21,044 nucleotides of DNA from Azolla pinnata (taxonomy: Eukaryota; Streptophyta; Polypodiopsida; Salviniales; Salviniaceae). Positions 1 through 7,490 of this stretch are shown here, piece by piece. Each line of letters starts with the position of its first letter. The first letter of the stretch is position 1. The DNA lies in the NCBI GenBank assembly GCA_037176905.1, contig JBBBWG010008969.1:1-21044 (forward strand), written 5' to 3'. The position numbers were made by a program, and so were the translations under genes. The notes under the pieces were generated by a model. It saw nothing but the letters and a program-made list of their open reading frames with translations. It was not told the origin of the DNA and searched no databases.

Positions 1-149
1 CAGAGGCTGCAACGCGAGCAGAACCCGGTCGTGACCCCGGCCTTCCTCCACGCCTCGCAATCAGCCTGCGCGGCGGCCGATGCCGTGTTGTTGCCCGAGT
101 TGTAATTGCCACCCACATCGCACCCTGCCGGCGGCTCGCAGCATGCCAC
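1..149 (-). CDS. Plant tetraspanin, second coding exon (partial, continues off left edge)
   Basis: Read on the minus strand from an AG at 151-150, this exon opens in phase 0 with V-A-C-C-E-P-P-A-G-C. It continues with D-C-E-A-W at about residue 30 and F-C-S-R-C near its end. This is the cysteine skeleton of the large extracellular loop of plant tetraspanins (CC, then PxxC, then DCxxW, then CxxC), where angiosperm members usually read GCCKPP. It follows naturally on the last residues of the exon at 1939-2499 (SALQ), so I join the two. The fourth membrane segment and C-terminal tail are not present and should lie to the left of base 1. The exon is GC-rich compared with the intron. The acceptor has an A-rich rather than pyrimidine-rich tract, so the exact boundary could move slightly. 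An NNT sequon is present. Confidence 0.75.
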   Translation of the reverse strand, partial: MACCEPPAGCDVGGNYNSGNNTASAAAQADCEAWRKAGVTTGFCSRCSL

Positions 150-944
150 CTTTCCGACACAGATTTTTTTTTACCCACTCTTTGTTTTTTAGCCACTCGG
201 ATCGATCTGTTAGCCTCCGAATCTCTCTCCGTCCACACGGTAGAGAACACAAAAAATAAATAAAAGGAAAAAGGGAAGGTGCTATCGGTCATGCTCGAAT
301 CCATCGAGCAGAGCATTCCAGCTCTGCGCTGGTGCACGAGTCGGCGAGGTATGGTAGGAACGGGTTAAAAGCGTAAGATTAACCAGGTTTCCCACTTATC
401 CTACCCTTCACCATTGTAATTATAGCCTTTGCCATAGCCCTAAACCCACATCTAGATTAACAGTTCCTATCAATCACTACATTTTATGTATGATCGTATA
501 GAAGGGGCAAAGTAGATCACAGAAGGCAGGAAGCCCTTGCTTCGATGCATTCATCTACTTGATCGCAGTAGAATGCAAACATCACAGCGTTTGATGTCTA
601 ACGCCCGCTAGGATCAAAAACCCTACTCCTATGTGCGTAGCTAAGACTCTAGGTTGTCTATGACCAGCCGGCCGCCCGAAAGCAAACCGGCCATTAGCCC
701 GACGCCTAGACGACAATCGCGATTTGGCAAGGGAAGCAGCCCTACATTGCTGGAGCACGATGATATCAGATGGTGGTGATGGTAGATGAGATAGGTGATG
801 AATGGAGCTTTCCGATCGATGCAACATTGGTGATGAATGTGTATGGCTCCTATCATATTTATTGAAGATTCGACAAGAAGCCCCGTGCATGCTCAAAGCT
901 CATGACGATTCTATGGATTGCCCTCCATCACCAGCCAGAGAGGG

Positions 945-1135
945 TTTAGGGGTAAACTATCAATGGACACAGACATGTATGTCCATGGCCAAAGGCTCAC
1001 AAAGGATGTTACATGTTGCCCTCCATCATCACCATCACAGTTTAGGGGTAAACTATCAATGGACACAGACATGTATGTCCATGGCCAAAGGCTCACAAAG
1101 GATGTTACATGTTGCCCTCCATCATCACCATCACA
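945..1135. repeat. Perfect 96-bp tandem duplication
   Basis: The 96 bases 945-1040 are repeated from 1041 to about 1135 without a visible difference, starting TTTAGGGGTAAACTATC and ending in CCATCATCACCATCAC. A shorter relic of the unit's end (TTGCCCTCCATCACCA) sits at about 917-933, which suggests the array once extended left. Perfect identity implies a recent event. It directly abuts the CAT-type simple repeat and its last bases are themselves CAT/CAC repeats. Confidence 0.95.
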
Positions 1136-1137
1136 AC

Positions 1138-1177
1138 CGCCCCCGTCATTGTCATCGCCGTCGCCGTCACCGTCACT

Positions 1178-1229
<52 letters not shown>

Positions 1230-1785
1230 CATCACCACCATCACCACCACCAGCACCATGACCATGACCATGACCATGACCATCATCACCATCACCACCA
1301 CCACCATCACACCATGACCATGAACATCACCATGACCACCACCATCATCATCACCATCACCACCACCATCACCATCACCATCACCACCACCGCCATCATC
1401 ACCATCACCATGACCACCACCATCACCATCACCACCACCGCCATCATCACCATCACCATGACCACCACCATGATCATCACCCTCACCATCACCATCACCA
1501 TCACCACCACCACCACCACCACCATCACCACCACCATCACCATCACCATCACCATCACCACCACCATCATCATCACCACCACCACCACCATCACATCACC
1601 ATCACCATCACCACCACCATCACCATCACCACCACCACCACCACCACCATCGCCATCGCCATCGCCATCGCCATCGCCACAATAACTACCATCATCACCA
1701 TCACCATCACCACCACCATCACCATCGCCATCGCCATCGCCACAATAACTACCATCATCACCATCACTGTCATCATCATCATCAC

Positions 1786-1862
<77 letters not shown>
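1138..1862. repeat. Compound CAT/CAC/CATGAC/CATCGC/CATCGT simple-repeat tract
   Basis: About 725 bp built from trinucleotides and hexanucleotides of the form CAN. The parts are (ATC)n at about 1178-1228, CATGAC units near 1256-1285, mixed CATCAC/CACCAC from 1286 to 1640, CATCGC at about 1648-1680 and again 1722-1743, and TCATCG at about 1786-1862. Higher-order duplications are visible, for example a 54-bp period around 1375-1470, and the block CATCGC..ACAATAACTACC at about 1650-1700 that recurs at about 1722-1765. The plus strand is almost free of G outside the CG units. The minus strand, which is the transcribed sense of the host gene, is therefore GGT/GAT-rich. Confidence 0.97.
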
Positions 1863-1938
1863 AGGCAGGCGGCAACAGACATGGCACACACAGCCGACAC
1901 GAAGAAGACGGAAAAGCTATGGTGGCAGCAAGCTTTAC

Positions 1939-2499
1939 CTGCAAGGCCGACAGGCGCGGCCGGCTGTAGTAGCCGTTGGCGTACGTGTAGCGGACGAACT
2001 CGCAGATCTGCCCGTTCTGCGTGCAAGATCTCATCCTCTCGTCGACTTGATGTCTGAGCCAGTTGGAGAAAGGATCGGCCTTGCCATTGCTGTCAGGCCG
2101 GACGGATGCGGAGATTCCATGGCTTGTTACCACCAGCACAAACACCGTCGTCCCCACCACGATCAGGAGGAGCAGAAGCATGACCATGAAGTTGAGGTAG
2201 AGCAGCCAAAGGATGCTCCAGATGGCGCCTACCAGGCCCGTGGCGGCGACGAGGACCATGAACAGGCCCGAGCCGATGAGGACGGTCTGCAGGAAGTGGA
2301 TGCAGTTGGTGCTGTGGTTGAAGGACAGCCATAGCCCGATGCCGACGAACCCGAGCCCGACGCAGGCGAACAGCGCGTTGAGGAGGACCAGGCACGGGTT
2401 CACCCGCACGCTGCGCTTCTTGCGCTTCGGCGGCGGCTGCTGCTGCTGCTTCTTCGGGCTCCAGACGTCGTCCTCGTCGGAAGCATCCGCAGTTTCCAT
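1939..2499 (-). CDS. Plant tetraspanin, first coding exon
   Basis: This exon encodes 187 residues ending in phase 0 at CAG|GTAAAG. An in-frame TGA four codons before the ATG fixes the start. Residues 1-34 form an unusually long cytosolic N-terminus: acidic, then Q/P-rich (a CTG/CAG run), then basic KRKKR. Three hydrophobic segments follow at about 36-59, 70-94 and 97-126, the second containing the plant-typical LVGAIW. The large extracellular loop then begins, with F-S-N-W-L-R at 144-149 and R-S-C...Q-I-C at 157-166, which match the GDYSxWLxxRV and IRSCLxxSxVC blocks of plant TET proteins. Tetraspanins are plasma-membrane scaffold proteins that organise membrane microdomains. The loop continues in the exon at 149-1. 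The family assignment is firm, but the closest TET subgroup cannot be decided. Confidence 0.88.
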
Positions 2500-2860
2500 G
2501 GCCTCAAATCAAGGCGCCGGGCTTGTGCGCTGCTGCTGCTGCTGCAATGATCATGGCCTTTGGAAGAAGAAGGGGAGGAGGAGGAGGAGGAGGAGGAGGA
2601 GAGGATAGGAAAGGCAGAGGTCATCGCCTGTCATCTTCTTCCTTTCTGCTCCAGATCAGAGAGAAGCTCCCATGTCGCGGAGGAAGAAAGCGCAGTGGAG
2701 GTGCGCTATCTAAGAGCAGGTTCCCACGCCCAAGCACAATCATCAGCTCCTCCTGTGCATTTGGAAGCACAATAGAGAGTGCATTTGGAAGAACAATGCA
2801 ATGCATACAATGCACACAAAACAAAACATACAGTGCATAAAATACATACATTCTGTTAAA
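2500..2860 (-). promoter_or_regulatory. 5'UTR and probable core promoter of the tetraspanin gene
   Basis: On the minus strand the leader just before the ATG contains a CAG run (2526-2545) and a long CTC/CTT pyrimidine stretch (about 2567-2605). CT-rich leaders are common in plant 5'UTRs. A TATA-like TATTTTATG lies on the minus strand at about 2837-2845. No start site can be fixed from sequence alone. The flank at 2745-2890 is rich in alternating TGCA/CATGCA steps. Confidence 0.35.
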
Positions 2861-3260
2861 TGCATGCATGCAAATGTGCATGTGCGCGAACGAGCAGATG
2901 TCCGCTAACCCCGGACATACTGTTTGCCCATTCGCCTTAACTGGAATAACTGGCCTTGATCGGAGGATCATCCGTCTGTAACTGCCCACTTAACTCTCTA
3001 CCTAGAGTTACGGCTGAAGTAGCGGGGCTCGTTTCGACCGCGAGCCCCACGCTAATCGCTGCTGGAACAGCACACACGTCTGGGAACGGCGATGACGACT
3101 TATCTTTAAATGTGTCTCTGGGGCCTTTGAAAGCTGTTCGGAAAGGAAGGACTAGGGCAGGCCCCACCCACCAAGTCCTAGTTGCGCCGAGCCGAACTCG
3201 GGTCGAGATCACGGGGAGGAGCAGATTGCTTGGCACGGGGCGCTCGGGCTAGCTGCCAGA
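2861..3260. other. GC-rich non-coding stretch with clustered inverted repeats
   Basis: Short frames are open on both strands here, but neither resembles a known family. The segment 2990-3060 carries two perfect small inverted repeats. TAACTCT/AGAGTTA (2991-3010) has a 6-nt loop. GGGGCTCG/CGAGCCCC (within 3020-3054) extends to TAGCG/CGCTA outside. Base composition is more GC-rich than the DNA on either side. I cannot name an element. Confidence 0.4.
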
Positions 3261-4136
3261 TTTTGCGTTAGTATTATCATCGGGTGAGGTGCCGCGACAA
3301 TGCATCTTTTGTAAAGCACCGATTGATTGTACACATTCCGTTCGACGACTTTGGATATCTGCATCATTAATGTGCACTGCGAAGGTAATATATCGGACGA
3401 TCGATCCTTCCCACACTTCAGCCCATCTGATCGGCTGCAGATACGCCGCTAGTGGAGACACGGACGTGGATCGACGACATTATAGAATGCCACCGAGGAA
3501 TTCAGATCTAGAACCTTTTGACTAGACCACTATTCCGTGTCTGATCGTGCTCCGAACAGATGCCCTTTTCCGTCGTCGTGCGTGAATGATCGAATCAAGT
3601 TTTGAGCGGTGGCTGAGGAGCGTCCTGAGAACCGATTTTGACGAGCTGTGTCTTTTTAAGAAGCTAGGTTGCGGCGTGCACGATGCCGTAAAAAAGAAAG
3701 AAAGAGAGAGAAGCCGAGCCGAGCTTTTGAAACGACAGGCGGATGCGAGCTCTCCACAATCACAGTGCAACTGGCTCGGTCAGTCATTGTGCACGATCAA
3801 AAGTGCGTGGAGGGGGGAAATCCGGAAAAGAAACGCGCATTTGCTTGAGATTCGAGCCCCCGATGTGCAACCACACGCCATCTGATCGTCTGTTCCTTCG
3901 TAAGCCAGATCGATTCGATGCGCTCGCGACCGGATATACTCCGCTTGCCTGTCACAGGCAGATTGTTGGGAGAAATGCCATTATCAAGATTTGAACCTGT
4001 GGCGCAATGTTGCCAGATTAGAATAAAAGGGTGCTGGTGGCAGACGATGAGCTCAGAGGATGTGACTCGTGATCATCATCACACTGGAAGTCGTTTAACT
4101 GAAGGTGACAAGCCATTCTCGAGCAAGCTTGAGCCA
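3261..4136. other. Intergenic stretch with no recognisable gene
   Basis: About 875 bp with only short frames and no domain, RNA gene or repeat that I can recognise. A short GAAAGAAAGAGAGAG purine tract lies at about 3696-3712. Confidence 0.5.
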
Positions 4137-4413
4137 GCTTCAGATCGGGCTAGTTTCGAGCTTTGGATCGAGGGCGGAGCAAGTTTGGGTCAACACGAAT
4201 CAATGCATGAAACCCTAAAACCTAAACCCTAAACCCTAAACCCTAAAGCTTAAACCCCTAAAGCCTAAAGCCTAAAGCCTAAAGCCTAAAGCTCAAACCC
4301 CCTAAACCCTAATCTGGCCTCAGATCGGGTCGATTTCGAGCTTTCGAGAAGAGCCATGAAGCAGCACCCGTGCTCTGTGTCGACTCATGAAACCCTAAAA
4401 GATAAACCCTAAA
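4137..4413. repeat. Interstitial telomere-type repeats within a 180-bp-period duplication
   Basis: Plant-type CCCTAAA units and variants (CCTAAAG) fill 4209-4312 and recur at 4388-4413. CAGATCGGG starts at 4141 and again at 4321, the shared TTTCGAGCTTT follows each, and ATGAAACCCTAAAA starts at 4207 and 4387. All are exactly 180 bp apart although the middle has diverged. The tract lies 150-350 bp upstream of the leader of the next gene. Telo-box motifs (AAACCCTAA) are known promoter elements of growth-related plant genes, so a promoter role is possible. Confidence 0.85.
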
Positions 4414-4559
4414 TGCTTCGCTCTTGTCGATGATCAGATCAGTTCAGTTCAGTTCAGTTTGGAACCTTTCTCCGAAGAGTAGCAAAAATTTGTCGATTGA
4501 AAAAACATGAGCAAATTTGTGGCAGTGCCCAAAAATTTGAATTTTAGAAGAATGAGGCG

Positions 4560-5232
4560 TCGTCTCCTACCTCCTTCTGTCTGTTTCCTCCCCATTCGCT
4601 CCCCTCTGCAGATCCTGCGCCATTGATTCCTTGCTGCCATCGCTGTGCAGATATCCTCTCTCTCCCCTTCTCCCTGTCGCCATATCAAGACGCACGCAGA
4701 TAGGTCCTGCTCCGGTGAGTCCTCTCCCTTTCTCTCTCTCGTTCTGTGATTTGAGGTTGTCGCTCAAATCTGTCCCTGTTATGATCTGTGACGGTTGTGG
4801 TGCTTCCGTGCCTGGTTGTTCTTCTCATCATGTATACATAACATTCTCTGCCCGTCGCTGTTCTCCGGCATGCTGTGTGGTTAATGCCACCCTCAAATCG
4901 CACATTTTCTTTGCTCAATTCACATACATCTGTCTGTCTGTCTGTCTTTTAATGCATGGATTGATCGATTGATCCATCCATCCATCCGTTCGTTTCGGCG
5001 CTTTTCGTTCATATCTGTTTTTCCTGCAATGCCATCGGCCCCAATCATCGATTCCCATGCAAAAAGGAAGAAGACATAGAGACGGCCGAATGTTGTTTCC
5101 TGAGCATGTGCTTCTTCCGCTTATTGTTTTGTTTTCATTCCTGTTGCTAGAAATCACGACTGTTCCGTGGCAAGAAGCAAAAAACGGCAGCAACACTGGC
5201 CCTGCCAATCGCTCGAATCGGAGAGAGAACAT
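4560..5232 (+). other. Probable 5'UTR exons of the small downstream gene
   Basis: A pyrimidine-rich leader (about 4560-4714) ends at CCG|GTGAGT. A second leader exon is predicted at 5151-5232, between GTTGCTAG and AACAT|GTAAGT. The intron between them (4715-5150) holds TCTG and CCAT microsatellites at about 4930-4990. The leader start is a guess from the CT-rich composition. No long open frame is present, and the predicted second exon contains no in-frame ATG. Confidence 0.45.
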
Positions 5233-6294
5233 GTAAGTCATCGCAATTCGTCGACAACGATGGAGAAAGAAGATGGACATGGCCCTGGAGTAAAAAGAAG
5301 AAAAATGGAACTGTTGAATAAAACGGATAAAACAGCAAAATTGATTGGGTTGTAGCAACAAATCATCGATTTGTGACCATGGATTTAGAAAAAGAGAATA
5401 CAACAATGAATAATGGAGCAAAGGCCAGACCTTGAAGTCTTGTCTGCATTTCGCAGGTCACAAGATCAATGCTCAGCAGTTTCAGATAGCGAAGGTTTAT
5501 CAAGGAAAGATCACACTACGCAGAAGAGCAATGATGGCAGAATCACAGGGTCTTGTAAATCATTTTCTTCTTTGGATGAGACTGAGCTCCAGACACAACT
5601 CTCAATGGTATGCATTAAGATGTTTTTTTCTTACAAGGAAACCATCTCCACTAGTTGCTACGATTTGATTTGAATAGATAATTATGGAGGATGATTCTTT
5701 CGATCAGCTAGTTTGTGTAGATTTTTCCTGTCGGTTAGTGGCGTTCTGCATCGACTAACACCTCGAGAGTTGCTATGGTTGATACGCACGTGCAGAATTT
5801 GTGGAAAAGGCTGAATGCAGGCTACATCGTGCCCAATCGCCCAAGAATAGGAGTGTACAAATCGACCTACACGTATGACCCAACTCTGGTAAGTTAAGCC
5901 AATCATCTCGGTGGCAATCGTAAAAAAAAAGCCCATATAAATTGGAAAGGTCCGCTAAACCCTAGACCTTAAATCCTAAAATCTCTAAAGGATAACGGAA
6001 AATAGAGGAAAAGGTGGTTGAAGTTTTTTCTCATTTGAACGCCCTTAATCTCAGGTGGAAAAGAAATCACTGGAGTTCCATAGGAAGCGCGACTTCTATT
6101 CAGATTACAATGAGGTTGCGGCAAGGTTCAAGCTTGTCCTCGGGAACAAGAAGCCCTTATTGAAGAAGAAAGACAACGGCAAGGAAGGCAACGACAACAA
6201 GAAATTGGCTAGGCCTTCCTCAGCTACCGGAAGCACTGGCGAAGCACCACAATCCAACGCGCCAACTAACACAACTATCGGCGCTGATAGTTGA
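5231..6294 (+). CDS. Small basic protein of unknown function, 161 residues in a four-part model
   Basis: The model joins 5231-5232, 5457-5607, 5796-5888 and 6055-6294. The junctions are CAT|GTAAGT to TTCGCAG, ATG|GTATGC to CGTGCAG (with a CTAAC branch site at about 5754), and CTG|GTAAGT to ATCTCAG. All keep phase, and the third is phase 0 on both sides. The first junction makes the start codon AT|G, giving M-S-Q-D-Q-C. Residues 1-51 are Ser/Asp-rich. Residues 52-82 are aromatic and basic (N-L-W-K-R-L-N-A-G-Y, Y-K-S-T-Y-T-Y). The segment K-S-L-E-F-H-R-K..F-Y-S-D-Y follows, then a Lys-rich and Ser/Thr/Pro-rich tail. The HRK..Y segment faintly recalls the C-terminal helix of protein phosphatase 1 inhibitor-2, but the rest does not fit, so I leave the function open. 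An alternative start at 5413 would need intron retention. Confidence 0.5.
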
Positions 6295-7216
6295 AACATG
6301 GTCGCGGAAATCTTTTACTGAAGCAATCTTATGTGGATATCGTCCTATGTTAGACCTACTGCAGCTTCATGTTGTGTTTGCTATCTGTGGGAAAAAAGGA
6401 ACAGAGGCGGTTGGCTTTCGAATTTCACTCGCCTCATGCAACTCAGACTTGCATCTCGCACTCTTGGAATATCATCGAAACCATCATCATCCCATCATAC
6501 TTTTTTATCATCGGAAGATGATCGTAAGCTTACTTTACTAGCTAATATCAATTGGCATTGCCTTGATTAACAAAGCTCTATGTAGAATGCGGTTTTTATC
6601 ATATGAGGAGGCCAATCGAAGGCCAAACTCATTTGGCAAAACTTGCTAGATATGCCATAAACCCCATTCAAAACCTTACCTTCTACTTGCAATTTGAGGC
6701 AAAGTGAAAGCATATGTCAAACACCACAACAACTTGTGGTCTGTGCTTCTCTTAGAGGATCAAGGTCAATTATAGAACAGTGAGCCTTTGAGCACAATGA
6801 ATCATCGCAAACGACTTGTGGTTGATTCAGCCAATAAACATGGACACGATGACACTGCAAAAGGTACTGTCGAGTTTTTTGCAAGCTTTTGCCTTTGAAA
6901 TCCTCTTTTGTTTGAGGGATCGAAGCAAGCTCCAATGCATCATCCTTGTGGTTGATCAGAATGCGCATGCATATAGCAATGTGGAGCCCGATGAATCAAG
7001 CGATTGGATTCAAGACAAATCCTCCTCTTGCAAACGATTGATCGAAATGGGCGATGAGGCAAATCATTGACGTAGTTGGGCTCTCGCGAAACGATCGCAA
7101 ACTTCAGCAGCAGACAAGCCTACGTATGTGAAGAGGTCTTGGGTTCGAATCCTCATTTCCTTCTACTTCTATGTGTGTGTTTTTTTCCCTTGCATTTCAT
7201 GAACATGTCCATGTTT
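6295..7216. other. 3'UTR and intergenic region
   Basis: This stretch contains the 3' end of the preceding gene and then sequence with no recognisable gene. The phrase CTTGTGGT recurs near 6732, 6812 and 6946, the last two followed by TGATTCAG/TGATCAG. A tRNA box-B-like GGTTCGAATCC lies at about 7143-7153 and is followed by a T-run at about 7181-7188, but a cloverleaf cannot be formed. Confidence 0.4.
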
Positions 7217-7239
7217 TTTGCTATTTGGATTCGGAGCAG

Positions 7240-7314
7240 AGAAAGAAAGCAGAAGCAGAAGCAGAAGCAGAAGAAGCAGGAGCAGAAGAAGAAGACGAAG
7301 CAGAAGCAGAAGAA
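7240..7314. repeat. AGAAGC-type purine microsatellite
   Basis: About 75 bp of GAAGCA/GAAGAA units without a pyrimidine other than C on the plus strand. It lies just upstream of the first ATG of the probable leader of the helicase gene and could be in its 5'UTR or promoter. Confidence 0.9.
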
Positions 7315-7316
7315 CG

Positions 7317-7487
7317 ATGGACTCCCTTAGCTCCCACGTAAACCCTAAACGATCGCAATGTCCAGAGACGACCTGCTACCACTGCCACTCAGAAAGCAAT
7401 GCATACACCCCGACCAGCAAGGCTTCTTCGTCTTCTTCGGCTCGCGGTTGTTTCCTGCCCCGTGATGATGAGCTTCTGCATCGCTGA
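7317..7487 (+). CDS. Upstream ORF, 56 codons, in the probable leader of the helicase gene
   Basis: The ORF runs ATG 7317 to TGA 7485-7487. The stop is followed by TGC and then by the helicase gene's first ATG at 7491 in a different arrangement of the same leader. The peptide begins M-D-S-L-S-S and contains C-P-E-T-T-C-Y-H-C-H, a Ser run and a terminal D-D-E-L-L-H-R. I do not recognise it. A telo-box (AAACCCTAAA) sits inside it at 7340-7349. It counts as a uORF only if transcription starts upstream of 7317, which the sequence does not prove. It could instead be fortuitous. Confidence 0.35.
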   Translation: MDSLSSHVNPKRSQCPETTCYHCHSESNAYTPTSKASSSSSARGCFLPRDDELLHR

Positions 7488-7490
7488 TGC

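Larger units (their letters stand above)
150..1938 (-). other. Intron of the tetraspanin gene
   Basis: The donor is CAG|GTAAAG on the minus strand (exon end at 1939) and the proposed acceptor is GGAAAG at 155-150. Both sides are phase 0. Reading through the donor gives frames made only of translated simple repeats. The part between about 250 and 800 shows no gene, RNA or repeat that I recognise. The part from 945 to 1862 is repetitive and is listed separately. Confidence 0.65.

Noticed and set aside
802..1685. Open frames on the plus strand encoding long poly-His, Thr/Ile or Ser/Pro proteins
   Set aside because: They are translations of the CAT/CAC simple repeat inside the tetraspanin intron, open in several frames at once, with no domain outside the repeat.
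1307..1938. Minus-strand poly-Asp, Val/Met or Thr/Met frames continuing from the tetraspanin exon
   Set aside because: They are read-through past a good CAG|GTAAAG donor into the repeat. The expected tetraspanin loop is found instead at 149-1.
2047..2395. Plus-strand and second minus-strand frames over the tetraspanin exon
   Set aside because: These are shadows of the GC-rich coding exon. The frame with three membrane segments and plant TET motifs is the real one.
2937..3252. About 98-codon frames open on both strands
   Set aside because: No recognisable family, signal or splice context. GC-rich DNA keeps frames open by chance, so I describe the segment but do not call a gene.
6055..6294. 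Assignment as protein phosphatase 1 inhibitor-2
   Set aside because: Only a short HRK..Y segment is similar. The KITEPKTPYH-type and other PP1-binding motifs are absent.
7071..7190. Possible tRNA or tRNA-derived SINE (box-B-like GGTTCGAATCC plus a T-run)
   Set aside because: The T-stem has only about three clean pairs and no acceptor or D-arm partner is found at proper spacing, and no flanking target duplication is seen.
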